Assembly (NCBI RefSeq): GCF_036108815.1
Contig: NZ_CP107985.1
Span: 8,057,501-8,121,500 of the forward strand
Length of the DNA: 64,000 nt
From: Streptomyces sp. NBC_00353
GTDB taxonomy: Bacteria; Actinomycetota; Actinomycetes; Streptomycetales; Streptomycetaceae
Reading direction: 5' to 3'
Shown in pieces: positions 28,091-36,557 of this stretch. Position numbers and translations under genes: made by a program. Below the pieces are notes generated by a model that worked only from the letters and a program-made list of their open reading frames with translations, was not told where the DNA came from and made no database searches. The number at the start of each line of letters is the position of its first letter. Position 1 is the first letter of the stretch.

Positions 28091-29296
28091 ATGCCCGCAT
28101 CACCGAGCACCGCCCGGGTCATCAACGACCGGCTCGCCCTTCGGCTGCTCCAGGAGGACGGCCCGCTGACGGCCACCCAGCTCAAGACCCTGACCGGACT
28201 CTCCCGCCCCACCGTGGCCGATCTGGTGGAGCGGTTGCAGGGGGCCGGTCTGATCCAGGTCGTCGGCGAGAGCGGCGCCGAGCGGCGCGGCCCCAACGCC
28301 CGGCTGTACGGGATCGTCGCGGACCGTGCCCACCTCGCCGCCCTCGACGTGCGCACCGACAGCGTCGCCGTCGTCGTCGCCGATCTCCTCGGCGTCACGC
28401 TCGCCGAGGCCACCCTGCCGATCGGCAGCGACACCGGCACCGAGACCGCCGCGGAACAGGCCGCCGCACTGCTGGAGGACACCGCGCGCGAGGCGGGCGC
28501 CGCACCGCTGCACAGCGTCGGCATCGGCGCCCCCGGCCTGATCGACCCGGTCACCGGAGAGCTCCGCGACACCACCGGCCTGCCCGCCTGGCACCGTCGC
28601 CTCGTCCGGGTGCTCCAGCAGCGGCTGCCCGCGACCGTGCTCGTCGAGAACGAGACCAATCTGGCCGCCGTAGCCGAACACCGTCTTGGCGCGGCCCAGG
28701 ACCGCGACACCTTCGTCCTGCTCTGGCTCGGCCACGGCATCGGCGCCGCCGTCATGCTGGACGGCAAGCTGCGCCGCGGAGCCTCCGGCGGTGCGGGTGA
28801 GATCGGCTTCCTGCCCGTGCCGGGCACGGTGCGGATCCCCTCCGCGGTCAACTGCGACGGCGGGTTCCACTCCCTGGTGGGTGCGGCGCCGGTGTACGAA
28901 CTGGCCCTGGGGCACGGCATCGACCTGCGTACGCGGATGGGTTCCGGGGAGCAGGAGCCGGCTGCCGCGTTCGCCGTACGGGCCGCCCTGGCCGGAGAAG
29001 GGGAGAGCGAGGCGTTCCTCTCGGCCCTCGCCGACCGCCTCGCGGTGGGCGCCGCCGCCGTCGCCTCGGTCATCGACCCCGGCTGTGTGGTCCTCGCCGG
29101 CGAGGTCGGTCACGCGGGCGGCGAAGCGCTGGCGTCCCGGGTCGAGGAGCGGCTGGCCATGATGTCCCCGCTGCGGACGGAGGTCAGAGCGGGCCTGCTG
29201 GGCGGCTCCGCGGTGCTCCGCGGTGCGCTGCTCGCCGCCCGCGATGCGGCTCAGGACGAGCTGTTCACCCCTGGCGGCGTCGGCAGCGCTCCGTGA
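28091..29296 (+). CDS. ROK-family transcriptional regulator
   Basis: A 401-residue repressor-type protein: N-terminal winged HTH (about 5-65; INDRLALRLLQEDGPLTATQLKTLTGLSRPTVADLVERLQ) and a ROK sugar-kinase-like domain (SVGIGAPGLIDPVTGEL, VLVENETNLAAVAEHRLG, GHGIGAAVMLDGKLRRGASGGAGEIGF). The usual ROK zinc site is missing: the His of GEIGH is Phe here and the CxCGxxGC cluster is absent (only NCDGG remains). It may therefore sense its ligand in another way. ATG at 28091 has GGAAGGA 7 bases upstream; the frame is open from 28049. The 3' end overlaps the minus-strand pseudogene by 32 bp. Confidence 0.9.
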   Translation: MPASPSTARVINDRLALRLLQEDGPLTATQLKTLTGLSRPTVADLVERLQGAGLIQVVGESGAERRGPNARLYGIVADRAHLAALDVRTDSVAVVVADLLGVTLAEATLPIGSDTGTETAAEQAAALLEDTAREAGAAPLHSVGIGAPGLIDPVTGELRDTTGLPAWHRRLVRVLQQRLPATVLVENETNLAAVAEHRLGAAQDRDTFVLLWLGHGIGAAVMLDGKLRRGASGGAGEIGFLPVPGTVRIPSAVNCDGGFHSLVGAAPVYELALGHGIDLRTRMGSGEQEPAAAFAVRAALAGEGESEAFLSALADRLAVGAAAVASVIDPGCVVLAGEVGHAGGEALASRVEERLAMMSPLRTEVRAGLLGGSAVLRGALLAARDAAQDELFTPGGVGSAP

Positions 29297-30124
29297 GGAA
29301 CTCCTCGAACGTGGCCTTCCCGACGGCCCGCCGGGGAGTCGGATGCCCGCCCCGCCGGTAGCCGGCATACGCCTTTCCGGCCAGCGGTACGGGCACCAGC
29401 GGCCGCCGTTTCCCGGCCGCCCGGAGATAGGCCCGGGCCGGCCCGGCAGCTCCCGGACCTCGGGTCCGCCCATCTCCGGCACCCGCCCCGCCGAACCGGC
29501 CACCGCCAACTCGGCCGGCCGGTCCGCGACTTCACCGGTATCGATGGACTGCGGCCGCACCCCGGCCGGCAACGGCATCACGGGCAGCCGGGCCGCTGCG
29601 GCGAGGACGCGCAGGACCAGGTCGTGGAACTGGGTGGACCGCAGGATCGTCCAGCCGAGCCCCGAATCCTCGACCATCTGCTCGACCTGCCGCTTGACCC
29701 GGTTGTAGCCGAGCGGCACCCGGTCCACGCCGACGATCGAGACATGGACCGGATGGGGGACACCGGCCTGTTTCGCGGCCTCGATGAGATGTCCGGCCGC
29801 CGTGTCGTCGCCACCGCGCGGCTGCGCGGCGCAGTGCACGATCGTGTCCGCGCCGTCGACCGCCGCGCCCAGGCCCGTACCGTCGCGCAGATCGACGGCA
29901 CACGGCTGTGATCGTCGGCTCAGCACCCGGACTTCGTGCCCGTCGGTGCGCAGCCGGTCCGTCACCTCTCGTCCGAGGGTTCCGGTTCCGCCGGTCACCG
30001 GAATCGTCGCAGTGGATCCAGCCTGTCGGAGACGGCGAACGGGCGGCCCCCGAACCCGCTCGTGCGCCTGTCCGTGCGTCCGTCCGTGAGCCCGCCAGGG
30101 GCCCGGCTGTGAGCCACTCCACAC
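29265..30124 (-). pseudogene. NmrA/SDR-like NAD(P)-binding protein, frameshifted
   Basis: An extended SDR/NmrA-type oxidoreductase read in two frames. The first frame gives IPVTGGTGTLGREVTDRLR (Rossmann GxxGxxG), DTIVHCAA, NRVKRQVEQMVEDSGLGWTILRSTQFHD, and runs to GGPEVRELPG. The rest (RAYLRAAGKRRPLVPVPLAG, then KATFEEFLTERC and a stop at 29265) is in another frame, so about one base is missing within 29431-29448. That stretch is a GC palindrome, GCCCGGGCCGGCCCGG, prone to sequencing compression. The 5' end is also odd: no ATG or GTG lies just before IPVTGG, and the nearest in-frame start is GTG at 30124 with an unlikely 35-residue leader. Real decay or a sequence error cannot be separated here. 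Confidence 0.75.
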
Positions 30125-30180
30125 CTCTCATCCGTATGGCCCATGAGCAGGCGTGGCACACTGATCCTGTAACAGCAGCA

Positions 30181-30307
30181 GCGCACTCCGGGGTCGGTGC
30201 AATTCCGAACCGGCGGTTATAGTCCGCGACCCGTCCGCATCCAGCGGCCGGTTGACCAGGTGAGATTCCTGGACCGACGGTTAAAGTCCGGATGGGAGGC
30301 AGTGCGC
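30181..30307 (+). ncRNA. FMN riboswitch (RFN element)
   Basis: A complete RFN element in front of ribD. The closing stem P1 is GCGCACT (30181-30187) with AGTGCGC (30301-30307). Conserved blocks are present: CCGGGGTCGGTGCAATTCC, GAACCGGCGGTTATAGTCCGCGACCC, and GACCGACGGTTAAAGTCCGGATGGGAGGCAG. It senses FMN and shuts down riboflavin synthesis genes. About 160 bases separate it from the ribD start; the expression platform was not identified and no clear T-tailed terminator is visible, so translational or Rho-type control is possible. Confidence 0.96.
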
Positions 30308-30468
30308 GGCGGGCCGTCACAGGTACGTCGTCGTCGGCGGATGCGTTTTCCGGGTTTCCGGAAGGCTCGCGTCCGTGTGTTCGGTTTCGGCGTTCCCTGT
30401 CGCGTTCCGCTTCATCTGTCGTCATCGACAGGCCCCGGAGTCCGTGCCCGAAGAGGCAGGAGGACCCG

Positions 30469-31569
30469 GTGGACACCGCAGCCGACAGCACCGCCATGGG
30501 CCGAGCGATCACGCTCGCCGCCCGCGGACTCGGCTCCACCAGCCCCAACCCGGTCGTCGGATGCGTGATTCTCGACGCCGAGGGACGTCCGGCCGGTGAA
30601 GGCTTCCACCAGCGTGCCGGGGGGCCGCACGCCGAGATCCACGCCCTGCGTGCAGCAGGTGAGAAGGCCCGGGGCGGCACCGCGTACGTCACTCTCGAGC
30701 CCTGTAACCACACCGGTCGCACCGGCCCCTGCGCCCAGGCGCTGATCGAGGCCGGTGTCAGCCGTGTCGTGTACGCGGTGGCCGACCCGACCCCTCAGGC
30801 CACCGGAGGTGCGGACACCCTCCGCGCAGCCGGGATCAAGGCCGAACAGGGGCTTCTCGCCGACGAGGCCGAGGCGGGCAACGCCGCGTGGCTGACCTCG
30901 GTGCGGCTCGGCCGTCCGTACGTCCTGTGGAAGTACGCCGCGACGCTCGACGGCCGGATCGCCGCCGCCGACGCCACCAGCCGCTGGATCACCTCTCCCG
31001 AGTCGCGCGCCGACGTCCACCGGCTGCGTGCCGAGGCCGACGCCGTCGTGGTCGGCTCCGGCACCGCCCGTACCGACGACCCCCAGCTCGGTGTCCGAGG
31101 CGTCGAGGGCGCCGCGCAGCCGCTGCGCGTGGTCGTCGACACCGGCGCCACGGCGGTGCGCCCCGGCGCCCGCGTCCTCGACGACACGGCACCCACCCTG
31201 GTCGCGGTCGCCGAGGACGCCGACACCGGCCATCTCCCCGAGGGGACCGTGCTGCGGCTGCCGCGTGCCGCCACCGGCCCCGGCCTGGACCTCCACGCCC
31301 TGCTCGCCGCCCTGCACTCGCGCGGCGTGCGCTCCGTACTTCTCGAAGGCGGCCCGACCCTGGCCGGGGCCTTCGTCGCGGCGGGAACGGTCGACAAGGT
31401 CGTCGGCTATCTCGCCCCCGTGCTCCTCGGCGCCGGCCCCGCGGCCCTCGCCGACGCCGGAATCTCCACCATCGCCCAGGCGTTGCGCCTCGACGTGACC
31501 GAGACCGTACGCATCGGCCCCGATCTGCGCATCACCGCCGTCCCCGCCCCTGCCCGGAAGGGAAACTGA
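30469..31569 (+). CDS. ribD: Bifunctional riboflavin deaminase/reductase
   Basis: Deaminates and then reduces the GTP-derived pyrimidine intermediate in riboflavin synthesis. The 366-residue product has an N-terminal zinc deaminase domain (GPHAEIHALRAAG with the HAE motif, then EPCNHTGRTGPC supplying the zinc cysteines) and a C-terminal NADPH reductase domain (RPYVLWKYAATLDGRIA, SVLLEGGPTLAGAF). The GTG at 30469 follows AGGAGGA by 4 bases, deciding the start; the frame is open upstream through the riboswitch region. ribE starts on the base after its stop. Confidence 0.96.
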   Translation: MDTAADSTAMGRAITLAARGLGSTSPNPVVGCVILDAEGRPAGEGFHQRAGGPHAEIHALRAAGEKARGGTAYVTLEPCNHTGRTGPCAQALIEAGVSRVVYAVADPTPQATGGADTLRAAGIKAEQGLLADEAEAGNAAWLTSVRLGRPYVLWKYAATLDGRIAAADATSRWITSPESRADVHRLRAEADAVVVGSGTARTDDPQLGVRGVEGAAQPLRVVVDTGATAVRPGARVLDDTAPTLVAVAEDADTGHLPEGTVLRLPRAATGPGLDLHALLAALHSRGVRSVLLEGGPTLAGAFVAAGTVDKVVGYLAPVLLGAGPAALADAGISTIAQALRLDVTETVRIGPDLRITAVPAPARKGN

Positions 31570-32178
31570 GTGTTCACCGGAATTGTCGAAGAACTGGGTG
31601 AGGTCACCGCCGTCGAGAAGCTCGGCGACGCCTCCCGATTCCGCCTGCGCGGTCCCGTAGTCACCGAAGGCGCCAAGCACGGCGACTCCATCGCCGTCAA
31701 CGGTGTCTGCCTCACCGTCGTCGACCTCGGCGACGGCGAGTTCACCGCCGATGTGATGGCCGAGACCCTGAACCGGTCCAGCCTCGGCGCACTGGAGACC
31801 GGCTCCCGGGTCAACCTGGAGCGCCCCATGGCGGTCGGCGGCAGGCTCGGCGGGCACATCGTCCAGGGCCATGTCGACGGCACGGGCCGCATCGTCGAGC
31901 GCAAGATCTCCGAGAACTGGGAGATCGTGAAGATCTCCCTCCCGGCGGAGCTGACCCGGTACGTGGTGGAGAAGGGCTCGATCACCGTCGACGGCGTGAG
32001 CCTGACCGTCGTCGACGCGGGACCCGACTACTTCACCATCAGTCTCATCCCCACCACCCTCGCCCTGACCACGCTCGGCATCAAGGAGCCCGGCGACCCG
32101 GTCAACCTCGAGGTGGACGTCATCGCGAAGTACGTCGAGCGGCTGCTCGGCGACCGGGACCGGGAGGACACGAAGTGA
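31570..32178 (+). CDS. ribE: Riboflavin synthase, alpha chain
   Basis: Dismutates two 6,7-dimethyl-8-ribityllumazine molecules to riboflavin. The 202-residue product consists of two lumazine-binding beta-barrel repeats (about 1-97, starting FTGIVEELGEV, and 98-190, starting IVQGHVDGTGRIVE); both contain the SITVDGVSLTVVD / SIAVNGVCLTVVD pattern. The GTG start directly abuts the ribD stop and its own stop overlaps the ribM start (GTGA). Confidence 0.97.
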   Translation: MFTGIVEELGEVTAVEKLGDASRFRLRGPVVTEGAKHGDSIAVNGVCLTVVDLGDGEFTADVMAETLNRSSLGALETGSRVNLERPMAVGGRLGGHIVQGHVDGTGRIVERKISENWEIVKISLPAELTRYVVEKGSITVDGVSLTVVDAGPDYFTISLIPTTLALTTLGIKEPGDPVNLEVDVIAKYVERLLGDRDREDTK

Positions 32179-32819
32179 GCGCCGTCGGCTGGCTCAACTC
32201 GGAGGCCTTCGCCCTGTTCGGCCAGCACATCAAGTGGTCCGACATGATCGGCAACACGGTCGGGCTGGTCGCCCTCGCGCTCGGCTGGCGCCGCTCGATA
32301 TGGACCTGGCCCGCCCAGCTGGTCTCCGGCCTGATCCTGCTGGCCGCCTTCGCCTCCGCCCACCTCTCGGGCAGTGCGGGCAAGCAGCTGGTGGTGATCG
32401 TCGTGGCCGCGTGGGGCTGGTGGTCGTGGAACCGCGGCAAGCAGCAGGCCCAGGACGGCTCCATCGCCGTACGGTTCGCCAGCTGGCGCGAGCGGGCCGT
32501 CCTGGTCGGCGGCGCCGCCCTCGGCACCCTCGCCGTCGGCGGGCTGTTCACCGCGTTCCCGACGCTGTCGTGGGACCCGTGGCCCGACGCCTACATCTTC
32601 GTCGGCACGATCGTCGCGATGTACGCCCAGGCGCGCGGCATGGTCGAGTTCTGGTTCGCCTGGCTGCTGGTCGACCTGGTCGGTGTGCCGCTGAACTTCG
32701 CCAACGGCTTCGCCTTCTCCGGCTTCGTCTACGTCATTTACGGCGCCCTCGTCCTGTGGGGCATGCGCGACTGGTGGCTGCGTACGCGGACACCTGCTCT
32801 GGAAGGAGCCACGGCATGA
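32175..32819 (+). CDS. ribM: PnuC-like riboflavin transporter RibM
   Basis: A 214-residue membrane protein with about 6-7 helices of the PnuC (nicotinamide mononucleotide transporter) fold; typical segments are WPAQLVSGLILLAAFASAHL, VVAAWGWWSWNRGK and WFAWLLVDLVGVPLNFANG (a W/N-rich substrate site). Its place inside a riboflavin operon, overlapping ribE (GTGA) and ribBA (ATGA) by 4 bases each, identifies it as the RibM type known from Streptomyces davaonensis and Corynebacterium, which moves riboflavin across the membrane by facilitated diffusion. Control by the upstream FMN riboswitch is expected. Confidence 0.88.
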   Translation: MSAVGWLNSEAFALFGQHIKWSDMIGNTVGLVALALGWRRSIWTWPAQLVSGLILLAAFASAHLSGSAGKQLVVIVVAAWGWWSWNRGKQQAQDGSIAVRFASWRERAVLVGGAALGTLAVGGLFTAFPTLSWDPWPDAYIFVGTIVAMYAQARGMVEFWFAWLLVDLVGVPLNFANGFAFSGFVYVIYGALVLWGMRDWWLRTRTPALEGATA

Positions 32820-34114
32820 CTGCCCAGCCCACCTGGTTGCACCCGGAACACGACAGCGTCGTCGAGGACCTCTCCCTCGACCCCGTCGAGCAGGCGATCC
32901 GCGACATCGCGGCCGGACGCCCCGTCGTCGTCGTCGACGACGAGGACCGGGAGAACGAGGGCGACCTCGTCATCGCGGCCGAGATGGCCACGCCCGAGAT
33001 CGTCGCCTTCATGATGAGCGAATGCCGCGGCCTGATCTGCGCGCCGATGGAGAACGACGAACTGGAGCGGCTCGAACTGCCGCAGATGGTCACCCACAAC
33101 ACCGAGTCGATGCGCACGGCGTTCACCGTCTCGGTCGACGCCTCCGCGGCGCACGGCGTGACCACCGGCATCTCCGCCGCCGACCGGGCCACCACGCTCC
33201 GGATGCTGGCGGGCGGTCAGGCGGGCCCCGCCGACTTCGTGCGCCCCGGTCACATCTTCCCGCTCCGCGCCCGGTCCGGCGGTGTGCTCGTCCGTAACGG
33301 CCACACCGAGGCCGCCGTCGACCTGGCCCGGCTCGCCGGGCTGCGGCCCGCCGGTGCGATCGTCGAGATCGCCGGCGAGGACGGGGTGATGCTGCGTCTG
33401 CCCGAGCTGGTGCCGTTCGCCCGCAAGCACGGCCTCACGATCATCTCGATCGAGGACCTGATCGCCTACCGCCGCTCCTCCGAGCCGACCGTCCGCCGCG
33501 AGGCGGAGGTCCGGCTGCCGACGTCGTTCGGCGAGTTCACCGCGTACGGCTACCGCTCCACGGTCGACGGTGTCGAGCATGTCGCGCTCGTCCACGGCGA
33601 CCTCGGTGACGGCGACGACATTCTCGTCCGGGTCCACTCCGAGTGCCTGACCGGTGACATCTTCCAGTCCCAGCGCTGCGACTGCGGCCCCCAGCTGCAC
33701 GCTTCCATGGCGCGCATCACCGACGAGGGCCGCGGTGTCGTCGTCTATCTGCGCGGCCACGAGGGCCGCGGCATCGGCCTGCTCTCCAAGCTGCGGGCGT
33801 ACGAACTCCAGGAGCACGGTGTCGACACCCTCGACGCCAACCTGGAGCTGGGCCTGCCCGCCGATGCCCGGGACTACGGGGCAGGCGCCCAGATCCTCAA
33901 GGACCTCGGCGTCCACGGCGTCCGGCTGATGACCAACAACCCCGACAAGACCGCCGCGCTCCTGCGGCACGGCCTCGCGATCACCGGCCGCGAGCCGATG
34001 CCCGTCCAGGCCGGCGAGCACAACCTGCGGTACCTGCGCACCAAGCGGGACCGCATGGGACACGACCTGCCCTGGCTCGACGCCGCCCCGGTGTCGACCT
34101 GCGGCAACCAATAA
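32816..34114 (+). CDS. ribBA: Bifunctional DHBP synthase / GTP cyclohydrolase II
   Basis: Supplies both starting units for riboflavin: 3,4-dihydroxy-2-butanone 4-phosphate from ribulose 5-phosphate, and the pyrimidine from GTP. The 432-residue protein has a RibB domain (about 1-225; VVVDDEDRENEGDLVIAAE with acidic metal ligands, and HNTESMRTAFTVSVD) and a RibA domain (about 226-420; RVHSECLTGDIFQSQRCDCGPQL with the three zinc cysteines and GHEGRGIGL). Both halves keep their catalytic residues. ATG at 32816 overlaps the ribM stop. Confidence 0.96.
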   Translation: MTAQPTWLHPEHDSVVEDLSLDPVEQAIRDIAAGRPVVVVDDEDRENEGDLVIAAEMATPEIVAFMMSECRGLICAPMENDELERLELPQMVTHNTESMRTAFTVSVDASAAHGVTTGISAADRATTLRMLAGGQAGPADFVRPGHIFPLRARSGGVLVRNGHTEAAVDLARLAGLRPAGAIVEIAGEDGVMLRLPELVPFARKHGLTIISIEDLIAYRRSSEPTVRREAEVRLPTSFGEFTAYGYRSTVDGVEHVALVHGDLGDGDDILVRVHSECLTGDIFQSQRCDCGPQLHASMARITDEGRGVVVYLRGHEGRGIGLLSKLRAYELQEHGVDTLDANLELGLPADARDYGAGAQILKDLGVHGVRLMTNNPDKTAALLRHGLAITGREPMPVQAGEHNLRYLRTKRDRMGHDLPWLDAAPVSTCGNQ

Positions 34115-34143
34115 CGACCACGGAAACGAGCGGTAGGAGAAAC

Positions 34144-34629
34144 ATGAGCGGCAAGGGCGCACCCGAACTGTCCGTACGCAACTGCGGTGACCTGCGAGTG
34201 GCGGTGATCGCCGCCCAGTGGCACGAGAAGGTCATGGACGGCCTCGTCGACGGCGCACTGCGTGCCCTGCACGACCTCGGCATCGACGAGCCGACGCTGC
34301 TCCGGGTCCCCGGCAGCTTCGAGCTCCCGGTCGTCGCCAAGGTGCTGGCCGGCCGCGGCTACGACGCGATCGTCGCCCTCGGCGTAATCATCCGCGGCGG
34401 CACGCCCCACTTCGAGTACGTGTCCCACGGCGTCACCAACGGCCTCACCCAGGTCGCCGTCGACACCGGGGTCCCGGTCGGCTTCGGCGTACTGACCTGT
34501 GACACCGAGGAGCAGGCGCTCGACCGGGCCGGCCTCGAAGGGTCCAACGAGGACAAGGGGCACGAAGCGGTCACCGCGGCCGTCGCCACCGCTGCCACGC
34601 TGCGCACCGTCAGCGAGCCCTGGCGCTGA
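34144..34629 (+). CDS. ribH: 6,7-dimethyl-8-ribityllumazine synthase
   Basis: Condenses the pyrimidine and butanone phosphate units to lumazine; forms icosahedral or pentameric shells. The 161-residue product has the expected VAVIAAQWHEKVMDGLVDGAL start, LLRVPGSFELPVVAKVLA (substrate loop), and GVIIRGGTPHFEYV with the catalytic His. It lies 29 bp after ribBA with GTAGGAG-type spacing before the ATG and is the last gene of the riboflavin operon. Confidence 0.97.
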   Translation: MSGKGAPELSVRNCGDLRVAVIAAQWHEKVMDGLVDGALRALHDLGIDEPTLLRVPGSFELPVVAKVLAGRGYDAIVALGVIIRGGTPHFEYVSHGVTNGLTQVAVDTGVPVGFGVLTCDTEEQALDRAGLEGSNEDKGHEAVTAAVATAATLRTVSEPWR

Positions 34630-34664
34630 GCGAGGGGGCGGCACCCCGTACTCTAAGAACCATC

Positions 34665-34937
34665 ATGGCGAACAAAACCTTCGAAGAGCTCTTCGCCGAG
34701 CTGCAGCTCAAGGCCGCCAACGGCGACCCCTCGACCTCCCGCACCGCCGAGCTGGTGGACAAGGGCGTCCATGCCATCGGCAAGAAGGTCGTCGAGGAGG
34801 CCGCCGAAGTCTGGATGGCCGCCGAGCACGAGAGCAAGGACGCCGCCGCCGAGGAGATCTCGCAGCTGCTGTACCACGTCCAGGTGATGATGGTCGCCCG
34901 CGGAATCTCCCTCGACGACGTCTACGCGCACCTCTGA
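34665..34937 (+). CDS. hisE: Phosphoribosyl-ATP pyrophosphatase
   Basis: Second step of histidine synthesis: hydrolyses PR-ATP to PR-AMP. The 90-residue all-helical MazG-like protein contains KVVEEAAEVWMAAEHES and EEISQLLYHVQVMMV, the acidic Mg-binding helices. It is 35 bp after ribH and 64 bp before hisG; sharing of the riboflavin promoter is possible, since no hairpin separates ribH from hisE. Confidence 0.95.
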   Translation: MANKTFEELFAELQLKAANGDPSTSRTAELVDKGVHAIGKKVVEEAAEVWMAAEHESKDAAAEEISQLLYHVQVMMVARGISLDDVYAHL

Positions 34938-35001
34938 GCACGACCGCCGCACACCTTCACATCCGCACAAGACTCCCTCCTCGCAAAGGAAACCTGACCT
35001 C

Positions 35002-35850
35002 ATGCTGCGCATCGCCGTCCCCAACAAGGGTTCACTCTCCGGGCCTGCGATGGCGATGCTCCATGAGGCCGGCTACCAGCAGCGCAAGGAGTCGAAGGAA
35101 CTCGTCCTCGTCGACCCCGATAACGAGGTCGAGTTCTTCTACCTGCGGCCGCGCGACATCGCGATCTACGTCAGCTCCGGCCGCCTCGACATCGGCATCA
35201 CCGGCCGCGACCTGCTGCTGGACTCCGGGGCCGATTCCGAGGAGATCCTCCAGCTCGGCTTCGCACGCTCCACCTTCCGTTACGCCACCAAGCCCGGCAC
35301 GGCCCACGGCCCGCAGGACTTCGACGGCATGACCATCGCCACCTCCTACGAGGGCATCGTCGCCAAGCACCTCGCCGACGTGGGCGTCACCGCCTCCGTC
35401 GTCCACCTCGACGGCGCGGTCGAGACCGCCATCGAGCTCGGGGTCGCCCAGGTCATCGCCGATGTGGTGGAGACCGGCACCAGCCTGCGCAACGCCGGAC
35501 TCGAAGTGATCGGCGAGCCGATCATGAAGTCGGAGGCCGTCGTCATCCGCCGTACGGGTGCTCCCCAGGACGACCCCAAGGTGCAGCAGTTCCTCCGCCG
35601 CCTGCAGGGCGTCCTGGTCGCCCGCAGCTACGTGATGATGGACTACGACTGCCGCGTGGAGCACCTGGAGCGCGCGGTCGCCCTCACCCCGGGCCTGGAG
35701 TCGCCGACCATCTCCCCGCTGCACCACGAGGGCTGGGTCGCCGTCCGCTCCATGGTCGCCGCCAAGGAGGCCCAGCGGATCATGGACGACCTGTACGAGC
35801 TCGGCGCCCGCGCCATTCTCACGACGGCCATCCACGCCTGCCGCCTCTGA
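35002..35850 (+). CDS. hisG: ATP phosphoribosyltransferase, long form
   Basis: First committed, feedback-inhibited step of histidine synthesis: ATP plus PRPP to PR-ATP. The 282-residue product is the long HisG form, needing no HisZ: catalytic domains (MLRIAVPNKGSLSGPAM; GRLDIGITGRDLLLDSG; the PRPP loop VIADVVETGTSLRNAGLEV) and a C-terminal ACT-like regulatory domain (about 205-282), where histidine binds. It follows hisE in the same direction. Confidence 0.96.
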   Translation: MLRIAVPNKGSLSGPAMAMLHEAGYQQRKESKELVLVDPDNEVEFFYLRPRDIAIYVSSGRLDIGITGRDLLLDSGADSEEILQLGFARSTFRYATKPGTAHGPQDFDGMTIATSYEGIVAKHLADVGVTASVVHLDGAVETAIELGVAQVIADVVETGTSLRNAGLEVIGEPIMKSEAVVIRRTGAPQDDPKVQQFLRRLQGVLVARSYVMMDYDCRVEHLERAVALTPGLESPTISPLHHEGWVAVRSMVAAKEAQRIMDDLYELGARAILTTAIHACRL

Positions 35851-35908
35851 CGGCCGGACAGCCAGCGACCCACCGGCAGCCAGACCCACCGGAAGACAGA
35901 AGAAAACC

Positions 35909-36373
35909 ATGTCCGCCCCCGCGCCCCGGCCCGAACTCCCCACTCTCCCGGTCACCTTCCGGCCGACCCGTAGCCGGGTGGTCCTGCTGACCGTGGGAGC
36001 GGCGATGTTCGTCGTCATCACCGTCATCGCGATGAGCCTGGAGCAGCTGAGCCCGGGGGAGCGGGTCAGCTTCATCTTCACCGCGCTGCTCTTCTTCGCC
36101 GTCCTGGCGCTGCTCAGCCGCCCCAAGGTCGTCGCCGACGACCACGGGGTGACCGTGGTCAATCTCACCCGCACCCGACGGCTGTCCTGGGCGGAGATCC
36201 TCCGCGTCAACCTGCGCGCCGGCGACCCGTGGGTCTTCCTCGATCTCAGCGACGGGACCAGCATGCCCGCCCTCGGCATCCAGCCCGGAATCGCCAAGGA
36301 ACAGGCCGTTCGCGACGCCGGTACGCTCCGCGCCCTCGCCGAGAATCACGGCACGGGTACGGACAACGGCTGA
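35909..36373 (+). CDS. PH-domain membrane protein
   Basis: A 154-residue protein with two predicted membrane helices (about 27-44, VVLLTVGAAMFVVITVI; 53-70, VSFIFTALLFFAVLALL) and a C-terminal bacterial PH-like domain (PKVVADDHGVTVVNLTRTRRLSWAEILRVNL, WVFLDLSDGTSMPALGIQ). Such proteins follow hisG in many actinobacteria; function is not known. It is 58 bp downstream of hisG and may be cotranscribed. Confidence 0.85.
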   Translation: MSAPAPRPELPTLPVTFRPTRSRVVLLTVGAAMFVVITVIAMSLEQLSPGERVSFIFTALLFFAVLALLSRPKVVADDHGVTVVNLTRTRRLSWAEILRVNLRAGDPWVFLDLSDGTSMPALGIQPGIAKEQAVRDAGTLRALAENHGTGTDNG

Positions 36374-36407
36374 GCCCCCTGCCCCGTTCGGCCACTTCTT
36401 GATTACT

Positions 36408-36502
36408 CTGGAGGGCGGTGGTGCTATGTGCGCCCCGCCCCGCACAGAGGGCCCCTGAGGCCGGCGGGGCTTTCCTTCGACCCAAGGAGTGACTCCCTCC
36501 AG
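36408..36502 (+). ncRNA. Structured leader RNA candidate before CNNM genes
   Basis: CTGGAGGG (36408-36415) and CCCTCCAG (36495-36502) can close a long structure. Inside lie TGTGCG/CGCACA and a CCCCGCC/GGCGGGG stem followed by CTTTCCTTC, which could act as a terminator, and a GGAGTGACTCC hairpin. The start codon at 36558 is 55 bases further, after AGGAGG. This looks like a riboswitch-like leader for the metal-transport-type genes that follow, but no known class was recognised; a simple operon terminator for hisG is the alternative. Confidence 0.4.
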
Positions 36503-36557
36503 CAATGGACGGATCGTCCGGTAGTACCTGCGCCGCCCCATCCCAGGAGGCGGCGGC

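Noticed and set aside
30292..30468. Upstream extension of ribD to 30292
   Set aside because: It would translate through the riboswitch tail, and a strong AGGAGGA ribosome site supports the GTG at 30469.
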